Assembly: GCF_009857605.1 (NCBI RefSeq)
Contig: NZ_WWCT01000030.1
Coordinates: 1 to 64,000 of the forward strand
Direction of reading: 5' to 3'
Origin: Duganella levis
Lineage (GTDB): Bacteria > Pseudomonadota > Gammaproteobacteria > Burkholderiales > Burkholderiaceae_D
Length of the DNA stretch: 64,000 nucleotides
Positions within the stretch are counted from its first letter, which is position 1; the number at the start of each line of letters is the position of its first letter. A program made the position numbers and the translations under genes. Positions 51,893 to 63,310 of this stretch are shown one piece after another. The notes beneath the pieces were generated by a model. It worked only from the letters and a program-made list of their open reading frames with translations, was not told the origin of the DNA and ran no database searches.

Positions 51893-52885
51893 CTAGCGCT
51901 TGGCCGTCCACAGTCGCAGCGGAAAGCCGCCACCGACCATGCCGCGACACTGCGGCGCACTGGTCGCCAGCAGCAGTTGGAAACCATCTGCGGTCCATAG
52001 CCATTCGGTGTTGCTGCCGCAGTCGCCAATGCCACGACCTTTACCGTAGGAATGCAGCACGCCCTTGCCGAAGGACGGCTCGATCGGCGCATCTTCCTTC
52101 TGGCCGCCGGGCAGCGGCAGCAGCACGCGTTGCGGCGCATAGGGCGGCTTGTCGTTGACGCGCCACAGCGCATAGGCCGACTGGTAGGCGCCACGCACGC
52201 ACTCAACGAACAGCAGCACCTGGCTGGACGACACGCGGATGACTTGATGATGCGGACCGGCATCGTCGGTGGGGCCGTCGCTCTGACAATCGTTGGCGGG
52301 CAGCGCTTTGAGCAGCGTCGGCAGCAGCGCCGCATCGCCGGGGCGCGGCGCGGCGACCGGCACAGCGCGCAACAGCGGCGCCGGCAACGCGGCCGGCACG
52401 CTGCTGGCCGGCTTGCTGCCCGGCCGCACCAGCGCCGTCACTGTGTCGCCCCGGCCTTGCAGGTCGTCCATCTTCAGCAGCGCGGCGTTAAGGCCGGCCA
52501 ATGACAGTTCCCACTGCTGCTTGCCGTCGGTGACGCTGGCCGTCTCGGCTTTCTTCAGCGCCGGCAACAGGCGCCCGATCTGTTCCGGCGTCAACGCCAG
52601 TTTGATACCCGGAATGACCATCTTGCCGACGCGAAGGGTCATCAGTTCGGCATCACCGTCGCCGGATGACGCCATCAGTCTCATCTGCAGCGGCGCGTCG
52701 CCGCCGCCATCGCGGGCCAGCCACAGCGTGACCGGCAGTTCGACCTCCTCACGCTGATAGCCGGCCAGTTCGCAGTGGCGGGTGTTGTCGCAGGCGCCGG
52801 CCCAATCCTTGTAGCCGAACTCCTGCGCCTGAACGGCGCCGGCAACGGTCAAGGCGCCCAGCGCCAGCAGCAGACGGCGCATCAT
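51893..52885 (-). CDS. DUF1176 secreted protein
   Basis: 330 residues; ATG 52885 overlaps the orn stop by one base (TGATG). Signal peptide MMRRLLLALGALTVAGAVQAQE, then FGYKDWAGACDNTRHCELAG, the DUF1176 opening motif, with paired cysteines. Ends …PLRLWTAKR. Family role unknown, periplasmic. A longer frame extends upstream into orn but is only the antisense-shifted reading of it, so it is not used. Confidence 0.85.
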   Translation of the reverse strand: MMRRLLLALGALTVAGAVQAQEFGYKDWAGACDNTRHCELAGYQREEVELPVTLWLARDGGGDAPLQMRLMASSGDGDAELMTLRVGKMVIPGIKLALTPEQIGRLLPALKKAETASVTDGKQQWELSLAGLNAALLKMDDLQGRGDTVTALVRPGSKPASSVPAALPAPLLRAVPVAAPRPGDAALLPTLLKALPANDCQSDGPTDDAGPHHQVIRVSSSQVLLFVECVRGAYQSAYALWRVNDKPPYAPQRVLLPLPGGQKEDAPIEPSFGKGVLHSYGKGRGIGDCGSNTEWLWTADGFQLLLATSAPQCRGMVGGGFPLRLWTAKR

Positions 52886-53481
52886 CACAGCTTGATGAAA
52901 TGCTCGCGGTAGTACTTCAGTTCCTCGATCGACTCGATAATATCGGCCAGCGCGGTGTGTTTTTGCGCTTTCTTGAAGCCGCTGACCATTTCCGGTTTCC
53001 AGCGCTTGCCCAGCTCTTTCAGGGTCGAGACGTCGATATTGCGATAGTGGAAGAACGCCTCCAGCTTCGGCATGTAGCGCACCATGAAGCGGCGGTCCTG
53101 GCCGATGGTGTTGCCGCACATTGGCGCTTTGCCCTTCGGCACCCACAGTTTCATGAACTTGATCAGCTCTTCTTCCGCCTGCGCTTCGGTCACGGTCGAC
53201 GCCTTGACGCGCTCGGTCAGGCCGGAGCGGCCGTGCGTGCCGCGGTTCCAGGCATCCATCTTGTCCAGGGTTTCGTCCGACTGGTGGATGGCGAACACCG
53301 GGGCTTCGGCCAGCACGTTCAGGTGCATGTCGGTGACCACCACCGCCACTTCGATGATGCGGTCGGTGTCCGGCTCCAGGCCGGTCATTTCCATGTCCAC
53401 CCACACCAGGTTGAATTCATTCGGGCGTGGCGCGGCTGGTACAGCGGCGGAACCTTCTGGCAAATCAGTAGCTTGTGACAT
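52885..53481 (-). CDS. orn: oligoribonuclease
   Basis: 198 residues, family length. DEDDh exonuclease: FNLVWVDMEMTGLEPDTDRI (Asp/Glu pair), …LNVLAEAPVFAIHQ, …PMCGNTIGQDRRFM, …YRNIDVSTLKEL, and H-x4-D in AQKHTALADIIES. Degrades 2-5 nt RNA to mononucleotides and is usually essential in proteobacteria. Divergent from the M48 protease across 56 bp. Confidence 0.97.
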   Translation of the reverse strand: MSQATDLPEGSAAVPAAPRPNEFNLVWVDMEMTGLEPDTDRIIEVAVVVTDMHLNVLAEAPVFAIHQSDETLDKMDAWNRGTHGRSGLTERVKASTVTEAQAEEELIKFMKLWVPKGKAPMCGNTIGQDRRFMVRYMPKLEAFFHYRNIDVSTLKELGKRWKPEMVSGFKKAQKHTALADIIESIEELKYYREHFIKL

Positions 53482-53537
53482 AATTCTCTTCTCTTGGCTA
53501 AATTAATCCGAATCTGCCATTTTCTCACAGGCACAGA

Positions 53538-54806
53538 ATGTATTCACTCGCGTTTTCGATTTTGTTCGTATCTTTCATTATTTTGACGCTGCTGGTCCGT
53601 TTCTGGCTGGCGTCGCGTCAACTCCGTCATGTGCTGGCGCACCGCAGCGCCGTGCCGGCGGAATTTGCCGAAAAGATACCGTTGGCCGCCCACCAGAAGG
53701 CCGCCGACTACACCATCGCCCGCACCCAATACGGCCTGCTGACGCTGATGGTCAATACTGTAGTGCTGGTCGGCTTTACGCTGCTGGGCGGGCTGCAATG
53801 GCTGTCGCTGCAGATTTTCCAGGCGACCGGCCCCGGCATGGTCTACCAGCTGGCGCTGCTGGTGGCGTTCGCGCTGATTTCCGGCCTGATTGACCTGCCG
53901 TTCGACTATTACAAACAATTCGGCCTGGAGCAGCGTTTCGGTTTTAACAAGATGAGCAAGGGCCTGTTCTTCGGCGATTTGATCAAGGGTTCCGCGCTGG
54001 CCGCAGCCATCGGCCTGCCGCTGGCGTGGGTGGTGCTGACCCTGATGAATAAGACCGGCGACCTGTGGTGGCTGTACACCTGGGTGGTGTGGAGCGGCTT
54101 CCAGCTGCTGATGATGGTGCTGTTCCCAACCGTGATCGCGCCACTGTTCAACAAGTTTGCGCCGCTGGAAGACCAGTCGCTGAAAGCCCGCATCGAAGGC
54201 CTGATGACGCGCGTCGGCTTCGCCTCCAAGGGCCTGTTCGTGATGGACGGCTCCAAGCGCAGCGCGCACGGCAACGCCTACTTCTCCGGCTTTGGCGCCA
54301 ACAAGCGCATCGTGTTCTTCGACACCCTGCTGTCGCGCCTGCAACCGCAGGAAATCGAAGCAGTGCTGGCGCACGAGCTGGGCCACTTCAAGCTCAAGCA
54401 CATCATCAAGCGCATCACCATGATGTTCGCAATTTCGCTGGGCTTCCTGGCGCTGCTGGGCTACCTGAAGACCCAGCCGTGGTTCTACGACGGCCTGGGC
54501 GTCAACCCACTGCTGCTGCCGGGCCAGGGCAACGACGCCATGGCGCTGCTGCTGTTCATGCTGGTGCTGCCGGTATTCACCTTCCTGTTCAACCCGCTGA
54601 CGTCGCTGGGTTCGCGCAAGCACGAGTTCGAAGCGGACGCGTTTGCCGCCCAGCACACCGATGCACGCGATCTGGTGTCGGCGCTGGTCAAGATGTACGA
54701 GGATAACGCCTCGACCCTGACGCCCGATCCGCTGCATTCGGCCTTCTACGACTCGCACCCGCCGGCCAGCGTGCGCATCCGCCAACTGAACCTGGCGGCG
54801 TCATGA
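53538..54806 (+). CDS. M48-family membrane metallopeptidase (Ste24/CaaX protease-like)
   Basis: 422 residues, several helices. Zinc site HELGH (His279) in LAHELGHFKLKHI and the third ligand in …KHEFEADAFAAQHTDARD, as in Ste24. Bacterial members act in membrane-protein quality control. Its stop overlaps the pterin dehydratase start by four bases. The next two genes also overlap, forming a compact operon to rsgA. Confidence 0.93.
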   Translation: MYSLAFSILFVSFIILTLLVRFWLASRQLRHVLAHRSAVPAEFAEKIPLAAHQKAADYTIARTQYGLLTLMVNTVVLVGFTLLGGLQWLSLQIFQATGPGMVYQLALLVAFALISGLIDLPFDYYKQFGLEQRFGFNKMSKGLFFGDLIKGSALAAAIGLPLAWVVLTLMNKTGDLWWLYTWVVWSGFQLLMMVLFPTVIAPLFNKFAPLEDQSLKARIEGLMTRVGFASKGLFVMDGSKRSAHGNAYFSGFGANKRIVFFDTLLSRLQPQEIEAVLAHELGHFKLKHIIKRITMMFAISLGFLALLGYLKTQPWFYDGLGVNPLLLPGQGNDAMALLLFMLVLPVFTFLFNPLTSLGSRKHEFEADAFAAQHTDARDLVSALVKMYEDNASTLTPDPLHSAFYDSHPPASVRIRQLNLAAS

Positions 54807-55150
54807 TGACCACCCGCGCCGATCTGCTGGCCGCCCTCTGCCGTCCCCGCACGGACGCGCTGGACGCCGGCGCGGCCGCGCAACTGCAGGCGCTGGTGCC
54901 GGACTGGACGATCGACAACGGCCGCCTGACGCGCAGCTTCGCCTTCAAGAATTATCATCGCACCATGGCCTTCGTCAACGCCCTGGCATACGTAAGCCAC
55001 ACTGAAGACCATCACCCCGAAATGACCGTCACCTATAACACTTGCATCGTCCGCTACGACACCCACTCCGCCCACGGCCTGACCGACAACGACTTCATCT
55101 GCGCCGCCAAGGCCGACGCGCTGTACCAGCAAGCGGCGGTGCCGGCATGA
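54803..55150 (+). CDS. phhB: pterin-4a-carbinolamine dehydratase
   Basis: 115 residues. …SFAFKNYHRTMAFVNALAYVSHTEDHHPEMTVTYNT-type text with the EDHHPE motif and HSAHGLTDNDF is diagnostic. Recycles the hydroxylated pterin cofactor of phenylalanine hydroxylase, with no phhA nearby. ATGA overlaps link it to the protease before and rsgA after. Confidence 0.95.
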   Translation: MMTTRADLLAALCRPRTDALDAGAAAQLQALVPDWTIDNGRLTRSFAFKNYHRTMAFVNALAYVSHTEDHHPEMTVTYNTCIVRYDTHSAHGLTDNDFICAAKADALYQQAAVPA

Positions 55151-56058
55151 GCGGCGCGCCGGAACAACGCAGCGCGGTCATCATTGCCGCCCACGGCCGC
55201 CACTACCTGGCGGAATCGGACGGCCTCAAACTGCAATGCGTCACCCGCGGCAAGAAGACCAATGTGGCGGTGGGCGACTTTGTGCGCATCACCATGACCT
55301 CGCCCGACCAGGGCGTGATCGACAAGATCGAGGAGCGCAAGACGCTGCTGTACCGCTCGGACCAGTACAAGTCCAAGCTGCTGGCGGCCAACCTGACGCA
55401 ACTGTTCATCGTGGTCGCCACCGAGCCGGGCTTCACCGACGACCTGGTGTCGCGCTCGCTGGTGGCGGCGGAAGCGGCCGGCATCAAGGCCCACCTGATC
55501 CTCAACAAGACCGACGTCACCGCCGCCCTGCCGCGCGCCCGTGAACGGGTGCAGCTGTACGCCAACCTTGGCTACCCGGTGCATGAAGTCTCGGCCACTG
55601 CCGCGCCGGAACACGCGGTCGCCACCTTGCAGCCGCTGCTGGCCGGCCAGTCGTCGATCCTGATCGGCCAGTCCGGCATGGGCAAGTCCTCGCTGATCAA
55701 CCTGCTGGTGCCGGATGCCGACATCGCTGTGCGCGAAATCTCGGCCGCGCTCGACACCGGCAAGCACACCACCACCTTCACCCGGCTGTACACGCTGCCC
55801 GGCCTCGGTCCGGACTCGTCGATCATCGATTCGCCCGGCTTCCAGGAGTTCGGCCTCTACCATCTGAGTGAGGGCATGCTGGAGCGCGCGTTTGTAGAAT
55901 TTGCCCCATACTTGGGCCACTGCAAGTTCTACAACTGCCGCCACCTGATCGAGCCGCAATGTGCGGTGCTGGATGCCGTCGCCGAAGGCAAGATCGCCAA
56001 GATGCGCCACACCTTGTACGGTCAGCTGTTGCACGAGTCATCACAAACACTGTATTAA
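55147..56058 (+). CDS. rsgA: ribosome small-subunit GTPase RsgA
   Basis: 303 residues from ATG 55147 (overlap ATGA). OB fold (…CVTRGKKTNVAVGDFVRIT…), circularly permuted GTPase with G4 NKTD first, then Walker A GQSGMGKSS and G3 DSPGFQEFG, and a C-terminal zinc knuckle (C-x5-C-x-H-x5-C near KFYNCRHLIEPQC). Matures the 30S subunit. An in-frame extension to 55042 lies inside phhB and is not used. Confidence 0.97.
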   Translation: MSGAPEQRSAVIIAAHGRHYLAESDGLKLQCVTRGKKTNVAVGDFVRITMTSPDQGVIDKIEERKTLLYRSDQYKSKLLAANLTQLFIVVATEPGFTDDLVSRSLVAAEAAGIKAHLILNKTDVTAALPRARERVQLYANLGYPVHEVSATAAPEHAVATLQPLLAGQSSILIGQSGMGKSSLINLLVPDADIAVREISAALDTGKHTTTFTRLYTLPGLGPDSSIIDSPGFQEFGLYHLSEGMLERAFVEFAPYLGHCKFYNCRHLIEPQCAVLDAVAEGKIAKMRHTLYGQLLHESSQTLY

Positions 56059-56108
56059 CAACAAGCTTGCGTCTATAATGCCTTGGAGCAAGTATCCTGG
56101 GGAAGCCG

Positions 56109-58949
<2,841 letters not shown>

Positions 58950-59102
58950 AAAATCTAGCAGCATTAAAAACAAACCGCTTGCAACCACGATTATCTAATC
59001 AATCTTCGTGCGCGAAGGAAAAAATCCAAATTTCACAGAAAAATCCTCGCCCTTCACCTTGAACTGGCATGGAGGACTTGTGGAAAACTTCTCAACTCTC
59101 TA

Positions 59103-62100
59103 TTATCTATCTTGGATCGAATCCGGAGAAACTGTTTTTAATAGTCGTACTTTATTTCGCAATCGTTGCACAAACTCCCCGTTTTGCTTAGGAAGCTTAG
59201 TATTCCCAGTTACGTAAGTTCTCGACTCCCGAGCCAATAAATTTTCTATTTTTACCTGTTCGCCATGCGGAAGCCTTCTCAAAAAATATATCATGAGGAG
59301 TTTACTAAAAATCAAATTATCCGAGGCAGGCAGTAAATTTCTATCGACAAAAGATTCTAGCTCTACAATATAATTCGGCAAAGTTAAGTCTGCGTATAGA
59401 AGAACTGCCAACAACGCAGGTAGCTCAGCAGTATCTCTATCTAAAAAGAATTTTTTAATAACTTCTGCAAGCTTTGCAGTTCCGAGAGCCTCTTTAAGCA
59501 TCGCTATAAAAGCAATTGGAATGGCATTTCTAACAAATGTTTGGATATTTTCATTTTCTTCATCAGAGGCATTTTCAATAGATAAATCTTCTTTTATCAC
59601 ATCAAATTGAGCTAATGCGAATATGCAATTTTTAGCCCAGTGTTCCATGTTTATCTCAAAAGCAGAGCTCAGAAGCTCCTTATCTCCCACAAGTTCGGAG
59701 TTTCTGATAATCGTGGCACAAAAAGTTACATGACGAAGATAGTTGGCATACCGATCATCATATTTCACAACGGTAACATTTCCTTTGTTTTCCAGCTTCG
59801 CTTCCCCCGACTGATTTACTGGCTTCCCATTTCCAATCACCATATGTTCATCGATATCATCCATCATGCTCTCGCGATCAGCATTTGACGGCTTCGCTGA
59901 TATCAACTCATGCACGCTTCCTCTCATGGCGCTCATAATCGAATCCTCATGTGCACTGAGCCTCGCATAATCATTTGATTCAATACCAAGCCCGGTTAGA
60001 TCATAAAGTTCGACCATTCTCTGCACAGAAAGCTTTAGCAAATCGGCGTCATCCTGTTTTAGCGCCGAATAATAGTCCAGTTCTTTATGGAATTTAGCTA
60101 AATTATCTGGATTAACGCAATTCTGTAGGTAGGAATGATTATCCAGCATGCGCTTTGCGACGAAATATTCACGAAAACATTCAAGCTTAAATCTGATTTC
60201 ATCACCAATTTGCAGCAAAATACCACGCCTGAAAAAATGATCCACTAATTCTAATGCCTTAGCATTCGGTTGTGGTCTAACTTGGAAATAATGAACAGCG
60301 AACTCCTCAAGTTGCAGTCTTGACATAGAACAGTAACTATTCTCACTGATCTTCGCAGCTAACTCAGATAAAAAGTGCTGTTTGACACGAAAAGTATAAA
60401 CTTCAGATCTGAAATTTGTATCGTGCAACTTTTCCAAAAGCCCGTCTATAAAATTTTCAATTAAAGTTGCATAGTTAACTGGCGAAAAGGCAATTTTCTT
60501 TTCACTCAGCCACAAAACCATACTCATCAAAAAAGGGGATCTAGGCAATTGAAGCCTGGACGTTAATTGAAGTACTCCTTCCAATATCTGAGATGATTCA
60601 TCGGATTCATCGCCAAACCAGTTTTTGATTAAGGAGCGAACTTGCTTTCTCGTAAAAGGAAGCAAAAATACCTCTGTAATAGCCACTCCGAGCACCGGTA
60701 GCTTCTGCTCTACTAAAGTAAGCCTATCCGTTTCTGACGCCGTAAATATATATTTAGCTTTCGGATACAGGGCGAGCAGTTTAGATATGGCTTGATATTG
60801 AATAGATGAAACATCTAGATAGATGTTATCAATATAAACCACAGCCTTGCCAAAATTTAAAGCTCGCTCAATTTCAGATCGTTTAAATGCTCCATCACAA
60901 AATGCGATCATTGCAGTAACTGCAGCATTTACAGAATTAAGCAGTCGTCCATCAATGCAAAATGCTACAACACCTGTCAGAGCAGTTGCTCTCGTAGCCT
61001 TAATGGCGAGATAATTCAGTAATGTTGACTTTCCTGATTCGCTTTTCCCCCAAATAAAAAAATTCTCTGTACTATTTTCGATATCAGCAGTGGAGAGAAA
61101 ATCAATTTTTTTATTTATTAGGGTATCGCCATCAATTTCTTCAGCTGGCTTTCTGGATAATTTCGGCTCAACAAATACATCGCCTATGTCTTCTGGGGCA
61201 ATTTCTGAAATAGCAGAAGAAATTAGCTGTTGATTAATACTTTCTGAGATTCGAGCAACGCTATTTTCAGGCAAAATAAAATTATTTTCTTGAGAAAAAA
61301 TTAGGTCAGTCTCAAATTTCCCATCATCAGCCAATCGCAGACTTTTGTCAAAACAGTTTCGGGAACCATAATACTCACGACCTTCTTGAATAAACTTATT
61401 TTTCCCCCAATCCAACGTTACGATTGAATATCCATCAAAATAATCCCGCGACTGATAAAGACAGCCGGCCCCTGATATAATAAGATTATTATTTGGCGAT
61501 ACTAGCGAATGGCCGTCCCCTTCATGCACATGACCATGCATTAAGAGATCGAAATTTCTAGCAATCGCTCTTTGGACAGGAGTGATTTCTTTAGGACTTA
61601 TCCAGTTCAACGGGTGATGCAAAAGAGCAATTTTAAAATCACATTTTTTAAGAAAAGTGGCAGCAAGTTCAACCTGTCGCTCACCAACTATTAACGCGCC
61701 ACAATCTCTATCATTTGGTGCTCCAGTCGCCCTCCATGCTGAATTCAATGCTGAAAATCCAATTCTCTTTCCATTGTCAGCCTCAAAAATAAAAGATGAA
61801 TAAAGAGGAGTTCTTTTAACACATATAGACTGAGAAAATTCATTTGCAAAATCGTTATATTTTTCCAATGCTTTAAATGCTTGAACATTCGTTTCGTGAT
61901 CCGCAATAAAGTCATTAATGCTCTTTTTGTCTATAATGATAGATTGCAACCCTGCCTCATATATTTTATCTCGCACCGATAATTCCACATCATGGTTCCC
62001 GGGGCAGAAAATCATTGATTCTTTTGTCAGCTTAGTCGCAGAAAGAACTTTATTAACAAAATTTATCCGCAATTTTGCTTTATAGTCGCCAGCGTAGGCC

Positions 62101-62264
62101 CCCTTCCCAACCAAATCACCCGTAAACACTACTATGTCAAACGCTGCTTTTTCTGTTTGAATTTTGAGGTCATCGCAAAGAGCATCGATTACAACAGACT
62201 GGTCGTGATCGTCCTTCTTAGTATTCAAATGCAAATCCGATAAGTGCAAAATACGAGTTGCCAT
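59103..62264 (-). CDS. metallophosphoesterase-STAND NTPase fusion, candidate defence protein
   Basis: 1053 residues from ATG 62264 (GGAGGAAAT upstream). Residues 1-~300 are a calcineurin-like phosphoesterase with all metal motifs: SDLHL (Asp10, His12), FTGDLVGKG (Asp50), GNHD (Asn90, His91), LLHHP (His216) and MHGHVHEG (His245, His247). A linker leads to a P-loop NTPase: Walker A GKSESGKST (406-414), Walker B VVYIDN (Asp479), then helical winged/sensor-like text (…LPRSPFLMSMVLWL…) as in STAND/NACHT ATPases, and a ~400-residue helical C-terminus. Base composition is far more AT-rich than neighbours, and it stands alone. By analogy with AVAST/NACHT defence NTPases, the esterase would be the effector, switched on by the C-terminal sensor; this is inference. 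No companion gene or RNA is seen. Confidence 0.85.
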   Translation of the reverse strand: MATRILHLSDLHLNTKKDDHDQSVVIDALCDDLKIQTEKAAFDIVVFTGDLVGKGAYAGDYKAKLRINFVNKVLSATKLTKESMIFCPGNHDVELSVRDKIYEAGLQSIIIDKKSINDFIADHETNVQAFKALEKYNDFANEFSQSICVKRTPLYSSFIFEADNGKRIGFSALNSAWRATGAPNDRDCGALIVGERQVELAATFLKKCDFKIALLHHPLNWISPKEITPVQRAIARNFDLLMHGHVHEGDGHSLVSPNNNLIISGAGCLYQSRDYFDGYSIVTLDWGKNKFIQEGREYYGSRNCFDKSLRLADDGKFETDLIFSQENNFILPENSVARISESINQQLISSAISEIAPEDIGDVFVEPKLSRKPAEEIDGDTLINKKIDFLSTADIENSTENFFIWGKSESGKSTLLNYLAIKATRATALTGVVAFCIDGRLLNSVNAAVTAMIAFCDGAFKRSEIERALNFGKAVVYIDNIYLDVSSIQYQAISKLLALYPKAKYIFTASETDRLTLVEQKLPVLGVAITEVFLLPFTRKQVRSLIKNWFGDESDESSQILEGVLQLTSRLQLPRSPFLMSMVLWLSEKKIAFSPVNYATLIENFIDGLLEKLHDTNFRSEVYTFRVKQHFLSELAAKISENSYCSMSRLQLEEFAVHYFQVRPQPNAKALELVDHFFRRGILLQIGDEIRFKLECFREYFVAKRMLDNHSYLQNCVNPDNLAKFHKELDYYSALKQDDADLLKLSVQRMVELYDLTGLGIESNDYARLSAHEDSIMSAMRGSVHELISAKPSNADRESMMDDIDEHMVIGNGKPVNQSGEAKLENKGNVTVVKYDDRYANYLRHVTFCATIIRNSELVGDKELLSSAFEINMEHWAKNCIFALAQFDVIKEDLSIENASDEENENIQTFVRNAIPIAFIAMLKEALGTAKLAEVIKKFFLDRDTAELPALLAVLLYADLTLPNYIVELESFVDRNLLPASDNLIFSKLLMIYFLRRLPHGEQVKIENLLARESRTYVTGNTKLPKQNGEFVQRLRNKVRLLKTVSPDSIQDR

Positions 62265-62290
62265 ATTTCCTCCAAGTTTTTCCTGGAGAC

Positions 62291-62319
62291 AATATACTAG
62301 AAGGTTGGTCATTGGACAA
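62291..62319 (-). promoter_or_regulatory. sigma-70-like promoter of the phosphoesterase-STAND gene
   Basis: On the minus strand: TTGTCC (62319-62314), 17-base spacer, TATATT (62296-62291). Start site predicted near 62284, giving a ~20-base leader. Confidence 0.6.
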
Positions 62320-62367
62320 CTGCATCGTGTAACGCAACGGTCGCGAGCTGACTGATGGTCAATTGAC
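62306..62367. repeat. paired direct repeats near the promoter
   Basis: TGGTCATTGGAC (62306-62317) and TGGTCAATTGAC (62356-62367) match 10 of 12 bases and are exactly 50 bp apart, about five helical turns. The first overlaps the -35 of the promoter at 62291. The second contains the dyad GTCAATTGAC. Possible operator pair for local repression; no regulator gene lies beside it. Confidence 0.5.
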
Positions 62368-62542
62368 TTGTCCAGCTACAACCTCTCTAAAAACGGAAAG
62401 AGCTTAGTAACGACAAAGGCTAGCTGGCTAAGATGAAGAGGTATCTCGTTCATATAAATTTATGAACCTTCTGAATGTTATCGGGAATACACGGTTTGCG
62501 TGCCAAGGCGCGCTTCCTACAACCATAACCCGGATAACTGAC

Positions 62543-63163
62543 ATGAAAAAACTGCTCCTGAAAGCGCTTACCGTCGCCGGCCTCGCCGTCGCAGCCAATG
62601 CCTACGCCGTCACCGACGCCCCCAACGACTTCCTGTCGGTCTATACCGGCAGCCACGACGCCGCCTTCGACGTGCTGTCGGCCGACGTCGCCTACAACGC
62701 CGCGAGCAACGAGTTCGTGTTCCGCACCACCACCGCCGGTCCGATCTCCGGCGTGGCCGGCGCCGCCTATGTGTTCGGCCTCGATGTCGGCGGCTCGACC
62801 AACGCGCCGTTCGCCTCGGTCGGCCTGCCCGGCGTGACGTTCAACGCCACCGTCACGCTGCGCGCGGACGGCACCGGCAGCTTCGGCGCCACCCCCGTCA
62901 ATACCCACATCGTCGGCAACCAGATCTTCTCCACCGTGTCGGCCGCGCTGCTGCCGTCCAAGGGCCTGGCATTCAAGGACTACACCTGGACCGTGTGGTC
63001 GATCGACAGCCGCGTGCAGGGCCTGGGCCGCCTGGCCGACTTCGCGCCGGACGCCAACATCACCGTCAGCGCCGTGCCGGAAGCCGACAGCTACGCCATG
63101 CTGATGGCCGGCCTCGGCATGCTGGGCATGGTTGCCCGCCGCCGTTCGCGCAAGGCGGTCTGA
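62543..63163 (+). CDS. PEP-CTERM-sorted secreted protein
   Basis: 206 residues from ATG 62543. Signal peptide MKKLLLKALTVAGLAVAANA, then a beta-rich body (…FDVLSADVAYNAASNEFVFR…), and the C-terminal sorting tail VPEADSYAMLMAGLGMLG followed by VARRRSRKAV: VPE, hydrophobic helix, basic end. The usual VPEP motif reads VPEA here. Likely cut and anchored by exosortase (EpsH/XrtA type), whose gene is not in the window. May be an extracellular-matrix protein. Region 62368-62542 before it holds a promoter-like AT stretch. Confidence 0.88.
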   Translation: MKKLLLKALTVAGLAVAANAYAVTDAPNDFLSVYTGSHDAAFDVLSADVAYNAASNEFVFRTTTAGPISGVAGAAYVFGLDVGGSTNAPFASVGLPGVTFNATVTLRADGTGSFGATPVNTHIVGNQIFSTVSAALLPSKGLAFKDYTWTVWSIDSRVQGLGRLADFAPDANITVSAVPEADSYAMLMAGLGMLGMVARRRSRKAV

Positions 63164-63310
63164 ACCCCAACTGACAGAGTGCCAAAACGCGTCCGGGCTA
63201 CCACAGCTAAGTGCCTGTATAGACAGGATAATCTGCGGTAATTAGCCCTACTCGCCGAATTGCCTTTATAATTGTTCGGCTAAGCCGTAGCCATTCTGTC
63301 AGTTGTTATT

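Noticed and set aside
52886..53404. N-terminal extension of the DUF1176 frame through orn
   Set aside because: Overlaps orn in another frame; the signal peptide at 52885 gives a proper start with a one-base overlap.
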